This document shows, in pieces, positions 54,365 through 63,919 of a DNA stretch of 64,000 bases. The position numbers and the translations under genes were made by a program. The notes below the pieces were generated by a model. The model was not told the origin of the DNA. It saw nothing but the letters and a program-made list of their open reading frames with translations, and ran no database searches. The DNA comes from Saccharospirillaceae bacterium (GTDB lineage Bacteria > Pseudomonadota > Gammaproteobacteria > Pseudomonadales > Oceanobacteraceae). Numbering within the stretch: position 1 is the stretch's first letter; each line of letters starts with the position of its first letter. The DNA is taken from the NCBI GenBank assembly GCA_021208685.1, contig JAJOJJ010000045.1:114979-178978 (forward strand), in the 5' to 3' direction.

Positions 54365-54922
54365 TTATACCTGCATCAGGTCTTTTTCTTTGGTCGCCAG
54401 GGCGGCATCCACGTCGGCAATAAATTTGTCAGTCAGCTTCTGAATCTGATCATCACTGCCACGCAGCTCGTCTTCAGAAATCAGTTTTTCTTTCAGCAGA
54501 TCTTTGGCTTTACCGTTGGCATCCCGACGGATGTTGCGGATCGCAACGCGGCCTTTTTCCGCTTCATTGCGGGCCTGCTTGATATAGGTCTTACGGGTTT
54601 CTTCCGTCAGTGCCGGCATTGGCAGACGAATGGTGTCGCCATTAGTGGCCGGATTCAGACCCAGATCGGATTTAAGAATCGCACGCTCAATCAGAGGAAC
54701 CAGATTCTTTTCCCACGGGTTAATTGCCAGACTGCGGCCATCCTCAACAATGATGTTAGCCACCTGAGAAATCGCCGTCGGCGTACCGTAGTAGTCGACC
54801 ATAACGCCATCCAGAATGGCGGGGTTGGCCCGACCGGTACGAATTTTTTTAAACGCTTCCAGCATGGCCTGCAAGCTTTTGTCCATACGCTCTTCTGCGT
54901 CTTTTTTAATATCGCTAACCAT
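54365..54922 (-). CDS. frr: Ribosome recycling factor
   Basis: Splits post-termination ribosomes together with EF-G. The 185-residue protein has the tRNA-mimic two-domain form, with the AFKKIRTGRANPAILDGVMV hinge region and INPWEKNLVPLIERAI of domain II, and the conserved C-terminal helix DKFIADVDAALATKEKDLMQ. It lies 2 bp after pyrH. Clear Shine-Dalgarno in the pyrH 3' end (GAGGAAAAATAACG pattern). No oddities. Confidence 0.97.
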   Translation of the reverse strand: MVSDIKKDAEERMDKSLQAMLEAFKKIRTGRANPAILDGVMVDYYGTPTAISQVANIIVEDGRSLAINPWEKNLVPLIERAILKSDLGLNPATNGDTIRLPMPALTEETRKTYIKQARNEAEKGRVAIRNIRRDANGKAKDLLKEKLISEDELRGSDDQIQKLTDKFIADVDAALATKEKDLMQV

Positions 54923-54924
54923 CG

Positions 54925-55659
54925 TTATTTTTCCTCACTCACGATCAGGGTACCGTCATCGCCACCTGTCATCAGGCGGGCCAGCACTCCAGGCTCATTC
55001 ATATCATAAACACGCAGCGGCATGTTATGGTCACGGGCAAGACAAATCGCGGTTAAATCCATAACACCCAACTGCTTCTCCAATACTTCCTGATAAGTCA
55101 GGCAATCGTATTTTTCGGCATTCGGATCTTTCTTCGGGTCGGCAGTATACACACCATCGACGTTGGTTGCCTTCAGAACAACATCCGCATTAATTTCGAT
55201 ACCACGCAGACAGGCTGCCGAGTCGGTAGTAAAAAACGGGTTACCGGTACCGGCGGAGAAAATCACCACGTCGCCACCCTCAAGCGCGCGGATGGCACTG
55301 CGGCGGTCGTAGTGATCAACCACACCACTCATGGGAATCGCGGACATAACACGGGTCGGCATGTTGGCACGTTCGAGAGCGTCGCGCATGGCCAGCGCGT
55401 TCATCACCGTCGCCAGCATGCCCATGTGATCCCCGGCAACGCGATCAAGTCCGGCTTCGCTCAGCGCCTTGCCACGGAACAGATTGCCGCCACCAATCAC
55501 CAGGCCTATCTGTACACCAATACCACGCAGCTGGCCGATCTCAAGAGCCATGCGATCGAGTACTTTTGGATCAATACCAAAATCCAGTTCACCCATCAGG
55601 GCCTCACCACTGAGTTTCAGCAGAATGCGTTTGTACTTGGGACTTTTTTGCTCGGCCAT
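54925..55659 (-). CDS. pyrH: Uridylate kinase
   Basis: Phosphorylates UMP to UDP; hexameric bacterial type of the amino-acid-kinase fold, regulated by GTP and UTP. The 244 residues show [39 protein letters not shown] and the UMP-binding [17 protein letters not shown] precedes the ATG by about 6 bases. It is the first gene after the tsf terminator and starts the long pyrH-to-rnhB minus-strand run; a separate promoter in the 225-bp gap upstream is likely. Confidence 0.97.
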   Translation of the reverse strand: MAEQKSPKYKRILLKLSGEALMGELDFGIDPKVLDRMALEIGQLRGIGVQIGLVIGGGNLFRGKALSEAGLDRVAGDHMGMLATVMNALAMRDALERANMPTRVMSAIPMSGVVDHYDRRSAIRALEGGDVVIFSAGTGNPFFTTDSAACLRGIEINADVVLKATNVDGVYTADPKKDPNAEKYDCLTYQEVLEKQLGVMDLTAICLARDHNMPLRVYDMNEPGVLARLMTGGDDGTLIVSEEK

Positions 55660-55804
55660 GGAGATCTCCAGATAGATAATAAACTCGGCAACAGACAGAC
55701 CCGACCGACTGTTGCGTTACGGGATGGGCACCCCGCCCGGCGGTCACCCACCGCTGCCAATACTGCGTATCAGCAGACACCAGACAATAGCGTTAGTTGC
55801 CTTG

Positions 55805-55841
55805 GCGTCAAATACAAATATGCCGGGCGAGCCCGGCATAT
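55805..55841 (-). terminator. Intrinsic terminator of rpsB-tsf
   Basis: ATATGCCGGG (55818-55827) pairs with CCCGGCATAT (55832-55841) around a CGAG loop; on the minus strand it is followed by a T-rich stretch (TTTGTATTTG). It separates tsf from pyrH. Confidence 0.85.
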
Positions 55842-55884
55842 CAAAGGGTATTCAACCGCTGGTTATCCTACCCTGTGCGTACAA

Positions 55885-56739
55885 TCAGCCTTTCAGCTGT
55901 GCAGCAACTTCAGCAGCGAAGTCTACTTTTTCAACTTCGATACCTTCACCCACTTCCAGACGCAGGAAGGAGATCACTTCAGCACCGGCTGCCTTGGCCA
56001 GCTGAGCAATGGTCTGCTCAGGGTTCTTAACGAAAGGCTGATCCAGCAGGCTGTTTTCTTTCAGGAACTTGTTGATACGGCCAACCATCATTTTCTCAAC
56101 GATTTCGTCTGGCTTGCCAGCCATGTCAGGCTGAGCCTTGATGATTTCTTTTTCTTTCTCAACAACATCCGCAGGCATATCTTCAGCGCGCACCACACGT
56201 GGGTTGGCAGCCGTTACATGCATGGCGATGTCTTTGGCCAGTTCTTCATCACCACCATTCATGGCAACGATACAGGCGATTTTGCCATTGGAGTGAACAT
56301 AGGCACCTACGGTAGCCGCTTCAACCACAGCCGGACGACGCACGGTGATGTTTTCACCGATTTTCTGAACCAGCGCCATACGGGCTTCTTCCAGATCGCC
56401 ATCCATCAGTTTAGCAACATCAGCTTCTTTGGTTTCAGCCAGCTTGGCCACAACCTTGTCAGCGAAGGCATTGAAGTTTGAATCACCGGCAGCGAAGTCA
56501 GTTTCCGAGTTCACTTCAACAGCAACCGCAACGCCAGCGTTCACGATCACACGGATCTTACCTTCAGCTGCTGTACGATCAGCTTTCTTGGCCGCTTTCA
56601 GACCGGAGTTTTTACGCAGGTTTTCAATCGCCAGCTCAATATCACCGTCGGTTTCAGTCAGTGCTTTTTTGCACTCCATCATGCCCAGACCAGTACGTTC
56701 GCGCAGTTCTTTAACCTGAGCAGCAGAAATATTTGCCAT
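55885..56739 (-). CDS. tsf: Elongation factor Ts
   Basis: Nucleotide exchange factor for EF-Tu. The 284-residue protein begins with the UBA-like domain [22 protein letters not shown] and contains the core [10 protein letters not shown] and the subdomains with [15 protein letters not shown]. The length fits the ~283 of E. coli. Ribosome site GAGGATTACACAC with ATG. Highly biased codons, as in rpsB. An intercistronic stem-loop upstream probably lowers its expression relative to rpsB. Confidence 0.98.
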   Translation of the reverse strand: MANISAAQVKELRERTGLGMMECKKALTETDGDIELAIENLRKNSGLKAAKKADRTAAEGKIRVIVNAGVAVAVEVNSETDFAAGDSNFNAFADKVVAKLAETKEADVAKLMDGDLEEARMALVQKIGENITVRRPAVVEAATVGAYVHSNGKIACIVAMNGGDEELAKDIAMHVTAANPRVVRAEDMPADVVEKEKEIIKAQPDMAGKPDEIVEKMMVGRINKFLKENSLLDQPFVKNPEQTIAQLAKAAGAEVISFLRLEVGEGIEVEKVDFAAEVAAQLKG

Positions 56740-56781
56740 GTGTGTAATCCTCTTCAGTTAACTTGTCAGTAAATTGCACCT

Positions 56782-56806
56782 AAAAAAAAGGGGCAAGCCC
56801 CCTTTT
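56782..56806 (-). terminator. Intercistronic terminator between rpsB and tsf
   Basis: On the minus strand a GGGGGC/GCCCC stem with a very short loop is followed by eight T. It would terminate a part of the rpsB transcripts, giving more S2 than EF-Ts mRNA, unless it is read through. Confidence 0.75.
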
Positions 56807-56821
56807 TCCGAGCGTCTGATA

Positions 56822-57571
56822 TTACTCAGCCGCTTCCTGTGCCGGCGCTTCTTCTGCTACTTCGACGAATTCGTCTGCAGCCACACCATTTTGCTGCTTG
56901 CCTTCCAGCACAGCGTCTGCAATCGCAGAAGCGTAAATCTGGATAGCACGGATAGCATCATCATTACCCGGAATAACGTAGTCGATACCGTCAGGGTTAG
57001 AGTTGGTATCAACCACACCAATAACCGGAATACCCAGTTTGTTGGCTTCCTGAACAGCGATACGCTCATGGTCAACGTCGATCACGAACAGTAAGTCCGG
57101 CAGACCGCCCATTTCCTTGATACCACCGATAGAACGCTCCAGCTTCTCCATTTCACGGGTACGCATCAGAGCTTCTTTTTTAGTCAGCTGTTCAAAAGTA
57201 CCATCGTTTTGTTGCGCTTCGAGGTCACGCAGACGCTTGATCGACTGACGGATGGTTTTGTAGTTGGTCAGCATACCGCCTAACCAGCGGTGTGCGACGA
57301 AAGGCATGCCAGAACGTTCTGCCTGCTCTTTCATGATCTTACCTGCGGCGCGCTTGGTACCAACAAACAGAACTTTGTTGTTACGGGCAGCCATAGACTC
57401 AACCAGTTTCAGCGCGTCGTTCAGCGCAGGAACGGTGTGCTCCAGGTTGATGATGTGAATCTTGTTACGTGCACCGAAAATGTATTTGCCCATTTTCGGG
57501 TTCCAGTAACGGGTCTGGTGACCGAAGTGTACGCCTGCTTTCAGCAGGTCACGCATGCTTACTTGTGCCAT
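56822..57571 (-). CDS. rpsB: 30S ribosomal protein S2
   Basis: Small-subunit protein, 249 residues, starting [20 protein letters not shown]. The core [18 protein letters not shown] and the [20 protein letters not shown] region are standard, and the C-terminus is the usual acidic tail. ATG 57571 has AAGGTAG before it; the frame runs 75 bp upstream into the leader but that part is not coding. The divergent gene is map, an arrangement conserved in gammaproteobacteria. The leader likely carries the S2 autoregulatory structure. Confidence 0.98.
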   Translation of the reverse strand: MAQVSMRDLLKAGVHFGHQTRYWNPKMGKYIFGARNKIHIINLEHTVPALNDALKLVESMAARNNKVLFVGTKRAAGKIMKEQAERSGMPFVAHRWLGGMLTNYKTIRQSIKRLRDLEAQQNDGTFEQLTKKEALMRTREMEKLERSIGGIKEMGGLPDLLFVIDVDHERIAVQEANKLGIPVIGVVDTNSNPDGIDYVIPGNDDAIRAIQIYASAIADAVLEGKQQNGVAADEFVEVAEEAPAQEAAE

Positions 57572-57735
57572 GATAACTACCTTATTGAGTTGGGTTAGGC
57601 CTCCACGCACCCGTCTTTCCGACCCTTGCCAGTGATGGCCGGGCACCCCGGATCAACGTTGTGATACGTGTGTGTCATTTACATGGAACGGATCAGTCCG
57701 TTTCATGGCGATTTTTCGCGGGCGCTTTATACCAC
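57572..57735 (-). promoter_or_regulatory. rpsB promoter and leader (possible S2 autoregulatory site)
   Basis: On the minus strand an extended -10 element TGGTATAAA (about 57726-57734) is followed by a GC-rich discriminator GCGCCCGCG, the pattern of stringently controlled ribosomal promoters. The deduced leader is near 150 nt and contains a CCGGG/CCCGG hairpin (about 57638-57652) and a GTGGAGGCC segment. Gammaproteobacterial rpsB leaders bind S2; the fit here is by position and general structure only. Confidence 0.4.
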
Positions 57736-57938
57736 TTTTGCCCGCAGAGCGCCAGCACTAAACGGCCTGTTAACGGCCTCTGCCACGGAATTCCCGGCAC
57801 CGGGCCGGAGCTGGGCATAACAATCGACAGGCTCAGTTCCGATTGAAACTAACTATGAAGACCATTGGTTCAATACCGCGCCCACAACCAGTACAATGCG
57901 CTCCTAAACAAGTCTGATGAACAGGTAAACAACTCCCC
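57736..57938. other. Intergenic region between rpsB and map
   Basis: Together with the rpsB leader this makes a 367-bp divergent region. No gene is seen. It must hold the map promoter; I see no clear -35/-10 pair for it. Confidence 0.5.
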
Positions 57939-58718
57939 ATGAGTGTGATCATCAAGTCCGCTGAGGACATCGATAAAATGCGAATTGCCGGACGTCTGGC
58001 AGCCGAAGTACTGGAAATGATCGGTCCTTACGTTACCGCCGGGGTATCCACAGGCGAACTGGACCGCATCTGCCATGACTATATCGTGAATGTTCAGCAG
58101 GCAATTCCGGCACCTCTTAACTATCGTGGTTTTCCGAAGTCGATCTGCACCTCAATCAATCAGGTGATCTGCCACGGTATTCCCAGCGATGACAAGATCC
58201 TGAAGAAAGGCGACATCATTAATATTGATATCACTGTGATCAAAGATGGCTATCACGGCGATACCAGCAAGATGTTCTTTGTCGGCGAACCCAGTCCGGC
58301 CAATCAGCGTCTCGTAGAAATCACGCAGGAGTGCCTGTATCTCGGTATTGATCTGGTAAAACCCGGCGCCCGTCTGGGTGACATTGGCCATGTGATTCAA
58401 CAACATGCAGAAAACAACCACTACTCGGTGGTACGCGAATATTGCGGCCATGGTATCGGTACTGTCTTCCATGAAGATCCTCAGGTTCTGCATTATGGTC
58501 GTCCGGGGACAGGTCTTGAACTGCAGGCCGGGATGATTTTCACCATTGAACCAATGATCAATCAGGGCACCCGCTTCAACAAACTGATGAAAGACGGCTG
58601 GACCGTGGTCACCAAAGACCGCAAGCCGTCCGCCCAGTGGGAGCATACGATTCTGGTGACAGAAACCGGCGCAGAAGTGCTGACCCGTCGCCAGGAAGAA
58701 ACCCGGTTCGGACAATAA
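57939..58718 (+). CDS. map: Methionine aminopeptidase, type I
   Basis: Removes the initiator methionine from nascent proteins. The 259 residues have all five metal ligands: two Asp in NIDITVIKDGYHGDTSKMF, His in GHGIGTVFHEDPQ, Glu in FTIEPMI and Glu in QWEHTILVTETG. The AGGT ribosome site precedes the ATG. glnD starts 3 bp after its stop, so the two are coupled. The map-rpsB divergent pair is conserved in gammaproteobacteria. Confidence 0.97.
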   Translation: MSVIIKSAEDIDKMRIAGRLAAEVLEMIGPYVTAGVSTGELDRICHDYIVNVQQAIPAPLNYRGFPKSICTSINQVICHGIPSDDKILKKGDIINIDITVIKDGYHGDTSKMFFVGEPSPANQRLVEITQECLYLGIDLVKPGARLGDIGHVIQQHAENNHYSVVREYCGHGIGTVFHEDPQVLHYGRPGTGLELQAGMIFTIEPMINQGTRFNKLMKDGWTVVTKDRKPSAQWEHTILVTETGAEVLTRRQEETRFGQ

Positions 58719-58721
58719 CGA

Positions 58722-61415
58722 ATGGATGCCGTGGTGCCTGCGTTACCCGCGATTGACTCACAACAGTTACTGACTGACCTGCAGGCAGCCGTGTCTCCGC
58801 TGCCAGTGGTCAAGCCATTGCTGAAACGCATTCAGGAAGAGGCTCATGCCTACTTCCGTGCCACACTGGATGCCAGCACTCTGGTTCCTCTGCGTGCCCG
58901 GCTTATTGATCAGATACTGCAGTGTTTGTGGCAGAACAGCCGCTTACCGGCTGACGGTCTCGCGCTGGTCGCTGTTGGCGGTTACGGTCGCGGCGAGCTC
59001 CATCCCCACTCCGATATTGATGTACTGCTGCTCGCCCGCGATGAAGAGACCATCCACATCAACAGTGATGCTTTGCAGGGGTTTATCACCCTGCTGTGGG
59101 ACCTGAAACTGGATGTAGGCCACAGCGTCCGCACGCTGGATGAATGTGTCAGTGAGGCGGAAAAAGACCTGACCATCATCACCAACATGATGGAAAGCCG
59201 CACACTGGCGGGTGATGCTGCGCTGCATCAGCAGCTGAAAGAAGCCACCGCAGCCGACAAAATCTGGCCAGCACAGGCATTCTTCAATGCTAAATGGCAA
59301 GAGGTTCAGGCCCGGCACCGCAAGCACAACGATTCTGAATACAACCTTGAACCTAACGTAAAAAACTCACCCGGCGCGCTGCGTGATATTCAGACGATCA
59401 CCTGGGTCACCATGCGTCATTTTGGTCAGGGCAGTCTGTTCGCGTTGCAGGATAAGGGATTCCTGACGCCATTTGAATTTGAGCGTCTGGAGCGCAGCCG
59501 CCACTTTTTATGGCAGGTACGCTATGCGTTGCACATGCTCGCCGGACGCGAAGAAGACCGCCTGTTGTTTGATCTGCAGCGTGAAATCGCCGAGTTGCTG
59601 GGCTTCGCTGATGATAAAAAGTTACTTGGCGTAGAGCGTTTCATGTCACGCTTTTACCGCAATCAACTGGCCACCACCGAGCTGTCCGATCTGTTGTTGC
59701 TGCATTTCAACGAAGACTTTATGAAAGGCGGTAAAGTCAACGAGATAGAAACACTGAACGAATATTTCGTGCTCTGTAACGGCTATCTGCAGCTGATCGA
59801 CAAAGATTTGTTTGTACGCGAGCCCGGCTGGCTGCTGCAAGTATTTCTGCTGATGGCCAAAACACCACAGGCCAAAGGCATTCACTCCGATACCATTCGA
59901 GCCCTGCGTGATCACCGCAATCTGATCGATGATGAATACCGCGCCAATGCCGCGCACAATCAGATTTTTATGCAGCTGATGCGCAACCGCTCACGGGTGG
60001 TACGCGAACTGTCACGCATGATGCGTTATGGCATCCTCGGTCGTTACATACCGGAATTCGGCCATATCATCGGCATGATGGAACACGACCTGTTCCATAT
60101 CTATACCGTCGATGAGCACAGCTTCCGCATGATGAGATTTTTGCGCCACCTGCGTTTCGGTGACGTGCGTGAACGGTTTCCTATTGCGTCGCGCCTGATT
60201 CATAAAGTGCAGAAGAAGGAAATTCTCTACCTTGCTGCGCTGCTGCACGATACCGGCAAAAGTATTGAAGGTGATCATACCGTCAATGGTGGCGACATTG
60301 CCGCAGCGTTCTGCCGCCAGCACAATCTGCGCCCGACCGACAGTCATATGGTGGCATGGCTGTGTGCATCCCATCTGGTGATGTCACAGGCTTCGCAACG
60401 GCTCGACCTGAACAATCCGGATGACATTCATCAGTTTGCCCTGGAAATGGGCGATCAGAATCATCTTGATCTGCTGTACCTGATTTCTGTGGCGGATATC
60501 GTCAGCACCAATCCAAAATTATGGACAAGCTGGCGGGCCGAGCAAATGCGCGATCTGTACCGCAATACTCAGGCTGCTTTGCGCCGTGGACTTGGCAATC
60601 CGGTTAATAAAGAAGACTGGATCGAAGAGATCCAGCAAGAAGCCATCAGCAAACTGACCGCCAAAGGTCTGAGCGAAGACCGTATCCGGCAGATCTGGGG
60701 CCAGCCTGGCGACGACTATTTCCTGCGTGAAGGCATCGATAACATCGTTTGGCAAACCCTTGAAATTCATGCCCACGGCAGCAGCAACCAGCCGCTGGTC
60801 TCCATCCGGCCAACATCTGACCGGCAGTTTGAAGGGGCCACGCAGATTTTTATTTTTATGAAAGACCAGCTGAATCTGTTTGCCGCCACAACGGCAACAC
60901 TGGACCAGCTCAACCTGAACATTCAGGACGCCCGCATTATGACCTCCGAACAAGAGCATAACGCCGTCGATACCTATATTGTTCTGGATGAAAATAATGA
61001 ACCGATTGACGATCCGCAACGCATAGAAAAAATTCGTGCGACCCTGATCGAAGCCCTGTCGCATCCGGAAGATTACTCAACCATTATCCAGCGTCGTACC
61101 CCGCGCGCGCTGAAGCAATTCCAGGTTGAAACTCAGGTATCCATGAGCAATGACCCAGTCATGCAACGGACAGTACTGGAAGTCATTGCCGCCGACCGCC
61201 CGGGCCTTCTGGCCCGTATGGGCGCTATATTTGCCGAATTCGGCGCACAGATGCAGGGAGCGAAAATTCTGACCGAAGGTGAACGCGTATCAGATATCTT
61301 CTTTATTCTTAATGCCGACGGCCAGCCATTCTCCGATGCTGAACAGTGCCACAGACTTCAGGACGCCATCATCCGCGGACTGGAAGAGCAGGTGGAAGCA
61401 CAATCTGCCGTATAA
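58722..61415 (+). CDS. glnD: Bifunctional PII uridylyltransferase/uridylyl-removing enzyme
   Basis: Primary nitrogen sensor: uridylylates PII proteins when glutamine is low and removes UMP when it is high. The 897 residues have the nucleotidyltransferase motif GGYGRGELHPHSDIDVLLL (about 86-104), an HD domain with ALLHDTGKSIEGDH (about 507-520), and two ACT domains at the C-terminus (~705-780 and ~815-890; QVEAQSAV at the end). It lies 3 bp after map. Its product controls the NtrB/NtrC route that may drive the guanidine operon of this window. Confidence 0.97.
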   Translation: MDAVVPALPAIDSQQLLTDLQAAVSPLPVVKPLLKRIQEEAHAYFRATLDASTLVPLRARLIDQILQCLWQNSRLPADGLALVAVGGYGRGELHPHSDIDVLLLARDEETIHINSDALQGFITLLWDLKLDVGHSVRTLDECVSEAEKDLTIITNMMESRTLAGDAALHQQLKEATAADKIWPAQAFFNAKWQEVQARHRKHNDSEYNLEPNVKNSPGALRDIQTITWVTMRHFGQGSLFALQDKGFLTPFEFERLERSRHFLWQVRYALHMLAGREEDRLLFDLQREIAELLGFADDKKLLGVERFMSRFYRNQLATTELSDLLLLHFNEDFMKGGKVNEIETLNEYFVLCNGYLQLIDKDLFVREPGWLLQVFLLMAKTPQAKGIHSDTIRALRDHRNLIDDEYRANAAHNQIFMQLMRNRSRVVRELSRMMRYGILGRYIPEFGHIIGMMEHDLFHIYTVDEHSFRMMRFLRHLRFGDVRERFPIASRLIHKVQKKEILYLAALLHDTGKSIEGDHTVNGGDIAAAFCRQHNLRPTDSHMVAWLCASHLVMSQASQRLDLNNPDDIHQFALEMGDQNHLDLLYLISVADIVSTNPKLWTSWRAEQMRDLYRNTQAALRRGLGNPVNKEDWIEEIQQEAISKLTAKGLSEDRIRQIWGQPGDDYFLREGIDNIVWQTLEIHAHGSSNQPLVSIRPTSDRQFEGATQIFIFMKDQLNLFAATTATLDQLNLNIQDARIMTSEQEHNAVDTYIVLDENNEPIDDPQRIEKIRATLIEALSHPEDYSTIIQRRTPRALKQFQVETQVSMSNDPVMQRTVLEVIAADRPGLLARMGAIFAEFGAQMQGAKILTEGERVSDIFFILNADGQPFSDAEQCHRLQDAIIRGLEEQVEAQSAV

Positions 61416-61517
61416 TTCGAAACGTTCGGTCGAAAAATAGCGCTCATTTTCCGACCGTGCTCACGTTAGAGTATCTCCCATGACTGAACCGGTTAACGGC
61501 GAACAAGGAGATTTCTG

Positions 61518-62360
61518 ATGAACGAACGTCACTTGCAACACATCATTCCAAGCCACCCTGCGTCGGATGGCGACGGCGTAAAAATTCGCCGGATTGCCCT
61601 GTTCGATCAGCCAGTCGCTGATCCGTTTCTGATGCTTGATGAACTCTCTTCCGACAACCCGGATGACTTTATCGGCGGCTTTCCACCGCACCCGCATCGC
61701 GGCATGGAAACACTGACCTATCTGCGCCATGGCAGCCTTGAACACCGCGATCATCTGGGCAACCGCGGCATAATCAACAGCGGCGGTGCACAATGGATGT
61801 CGGCCGGACGCGGAATTATTCACAGCGAAATGCCCGCACGGGAAATGCAGCAACTGCATGGTTTCCAGCTGTGGATTAACCTGCCAGCCAAAGACAAAAT
61901 GCAGCCTCCCAAATACCGCGATGTCAGCGCAGCAGAAATTCCGCTGATCACTCAGGATAATGGTGTGCAGATCCGGGTTATTGCCGGTCAATGGCAGATA
62001 GAAGACGACAACGTTCAGGGGCCATTGGCCGATCTTGCCGCGAATGCCGGTTATCTGGATATTGAATTACCTGCCGGAAGCTCGCTCAGCTTACCGACAC
62101 CGGCAGAGCAAAATGTTGTCGCTTTTGTTTATCAGGGGCAATTACAGACACAGCCGCTGGCACCGGAGAAGTCGCTGCTGGTATTTGGCAAAGGTGAACA
62201 GCTCAATCTGAGTGCGCAATATGACACCAAACTTCTGCTGTTAAGTGGCAACACCATCGGAGAAAAAATCGTTCACTACGGACCTTTCGTAATGAACAGC
62301 ATCGCAGAAATTGAACAAGCTATTCAGGACTATAACGCCGGACGCTTTGGTCGGGGCTGA
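61518..62360 (+). CDS. Pirin family protein
   Basis: A 280-residue bicupin. The metal-binding residues are in PPHPHRGMETLTY (two His), GSLEHRDHLGN (His) and GIIHSEMP (His, Glu), as in pirins with quercetinase activity. The C-terminal half is the second cupin-like domain, including TPAEQNVVAFVYQG. AAGGAG precedes the start. It is single, 100 bp after glnD, and is followed by a bidirectional terminator. Function in bacteria is varied; no substrate can be given. Confidence 0.9.
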   Translation: MNERHLQHIIPSHPASDGDGVKIRRIALFDQPVADPFLMLDELSSDNPDDFIGGFPPHPHRGMETLTYLRHGSLEHRDHLGNRGIINSGGAQWMSAGRGIIHSEMPAREMQQLHGFQLWINLPAKDKMQPPKYRDVSAAEIPLITQDNGVQIRVIAGQWQIEDDNVQGPLADLAANAGYLDIELPAGSSLSLPTPAEQNVVAFVYQGQLQTQPLAPEKSLLVFGKGEQLNLSAQYDTKLLLLSGNTIGEKIVHYGPFVMNSIAEIEQAIQDYNAGRFGRG

Positions 62361-62386
62361 GCGGCATTTATCAGAAAATGGACAAT

Positions 62387-62410
62387 AAAAAGGGCCACAA
62401 GGCCCTTTTT
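62387..62410. terminator. Bidirectional terminator between pirin and helicase genes
   Basis: AAAAAGGGCC (62387-62396) pairs with GGCCCTTTTT (62401-62410) around ACAA. It ends both convergent transcripts. Confidence 0.95.
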
Positions 62411-62413
62411 AAT

Positions 62414-63784
62414 TTATGCATCCGGAGATGGCTTTTTACGCTTAACAGGTGCGAAGCCTTCAGAGTCCATCAGTGTTCCGGTTGCTTTCGGACGGCTTGG
62501 ACGAGGCCCCAGCTTCTTTTTCTCCGACGCATTTGCCTTACCACCTCTGGCCCCGGCACCTTTAGCAATAGCTGCTTTTTTGCCGGCTTTTGGTTTTTTC
62601 TTGGCTCCGGCAGCCTTGCCTGACGATTTCAGCTTTTTCGGACCGCGATAATTACCTTTTAATTCCGGAATTTCCCGGGACTCCATCAACTGTTGCAGAT
62701 AGCGCTCAATTGACGCTTTCAGATTCCATTCATAAGCAGCAATCAGACTGATCGCAAGCCCTGTTTTTCCGGCGCGACCAGTGCGGCCGATGCGATGAAC
62801 ATATTCATCACCTTTACGGGCCAGATCGTAGTTAATCACCAGATCCATCCCTTCAACATCCAGACCACGTGCAGCAACATCGGTGGCAATCAGAATGTTG
62901 CGCTTACCTTCGCGCAATGACTGCATCACATAGTTACGTTCATCCTGAGTCATATCACCATGTAACATAGCGATACCATTACGGTGACGACGCAGAAATT
63001 CATTCAGGCGCTGCACTTCAATACGCTTATTCACAAAGATAATGGCTTTGTCATAAGTTTCATTAGCCAACAGCCAGACCAGCAAGCGGTCTTTATGGGC
63101 ATTGTCGTCAGCCAGAATACGTTGCTGGCGAATATACTCGTGCTGATCCTGCACTGTATGAGTCGTGATTACTTCCGGATCACGCAACATTGCACGGGCA
63201 ATACGGCCAATACCTTCATGACGCAGAGTCGCTGACAGCATAAAGGTCTGGCGGTCTTTATTGGCATGCGAAACCACCAGATTCATGTCTTCAGCAAAGC
63301 CCATATCGAGCATACGGTCTGCTTCATCCAGAACCAGAAACTCCAGGTCCTTGAGCTCCGCCGTACCCCGTTTGATGTGGTCAACCAGACGACCCGGAGT
63401 AGAAATAATAATTTCCGGGTTTTTACGCAGCACAGCGGCCTGATATTTAAATTCGTCACCGCCCGTCAGCAAACCGGCATTCAGATGAGTCAGCTCAGTA
63501 AAATGCTGAGCCGTTTTAAAGACCTGACGGGCAAGCTCGCGCGTAGGAACCAACACCAGTGCACGGGTTGCCGCATTCGGCGCCGCTGGTTTATTCAGTA
63601 AAAGCTCCAATATCGGCAATAAATAAGCCAGTGTTTTACCACTACCGGTTTCTGCACAGACCTGGACATCCTTTCCAGCCAAAGCCAGAGGTAGCATCAG
63701 CTCCTGAACTTCAGTTGGGGTAGAAATATTAAGTTGTTCCAGGCCTGTCAACAGACGGGCATTAAATTCGACATTGGCAAACAA
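62414..63784 (-). CDS. DEAD-box RNA helicase (SrmB/RhlE-like)
   Basis: ATP-dependent RNA helicase, probably in ribosome assembly or RNA decay. Conserved motifs: TPTEVQ (Q), AETGSGKT (I), PTRELA (Ia), TPGR (Ib), VLDEADRM (II), SAT (III), the ATDVAARGLDVEGMDLVINYD region (V, quoted in part) and HRIGRTGR (VI). The C-terminus is a ~90-residue Lys/Ala/Gly-rich basic tail (KKPKAGKKAAIAKG), likely for RNA binding. Homologs begin with MFANF; here the same place reads LFANVEF, so a TTG start at 63784 with GAGAG before it is preferred over an ATG at 63841 that lacks a ribosome site. It is downstream of the rrn terminator. Confidence 0.88.
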   Translation of the reverse strand: MFANVEFNARLLTGLEQLNISTPTEVQELMLPLALAGKDVQVCAETGSGKTLAYLLPILELLLNKPAAPNAATRALVLVPTRELARQVFKTAQHFTELTHLNAGLLTGGDEFKYQAAVLRKNPEIIISTPGRLVDHIKRGTAELKDLEFLVLDEADRMLDMGFAEDMNLVVSHANKDRQTFMLSATLRHEGIGRIARAMLRDPEVITTHTVQDQHEYIRQQRILADDNAHKDRLLVWLLANETYDKAIIFVNKRIEVQRLNEFLRRHRNGIAMLHGDMTQDERNYVMQSLREGKRNILIATDVAARGLDVEGMDLVINYDLARKGDEYVHRIGRTGRAGKTGLAISLIAAYEWNLKASIERYLQQLMESREIPELKGNYRGPKKLKSSGKAAGAKKKPKAGKKAAIAKGAGARGGKANASEKKKLGPRPSRPKATGTLMDSEGFAPVKRKKPSPDA

Positions 63785-63881
63785 GGGATTACTCTCACGT
63801 ATAAACGAAGTTGCAGTATAACAAAACCGTGGCATCACCACCGTTTAAGTTGTTGCAGAGAATTTTTCTTCCGAAAAGAAA

Positions 63882-63910
63882 AACCCCCGCCAGATAAGCT
63901 GACGGGGGTT
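63882..63910 (-). terminator. Intrinsic terminator of the rrn operon
   Basis: CCCCCG-CAG arms pair with CTG-CGGGGG across ATAAG; on the minus strand the stem is followed by TTTTT. It lies about 10 bp after the 5S rRNA 3' end. Confidence 0.9.
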
Positions 63911-63919
63911 TAGGATAAG

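Noticed and set aside
55312..56481. 389-codon plus-strand open frame opposite pyrH and tsf
   Set aside because: Spans two well-supported genes and their terminator on the other strand; composition is that of an antisense shadow.
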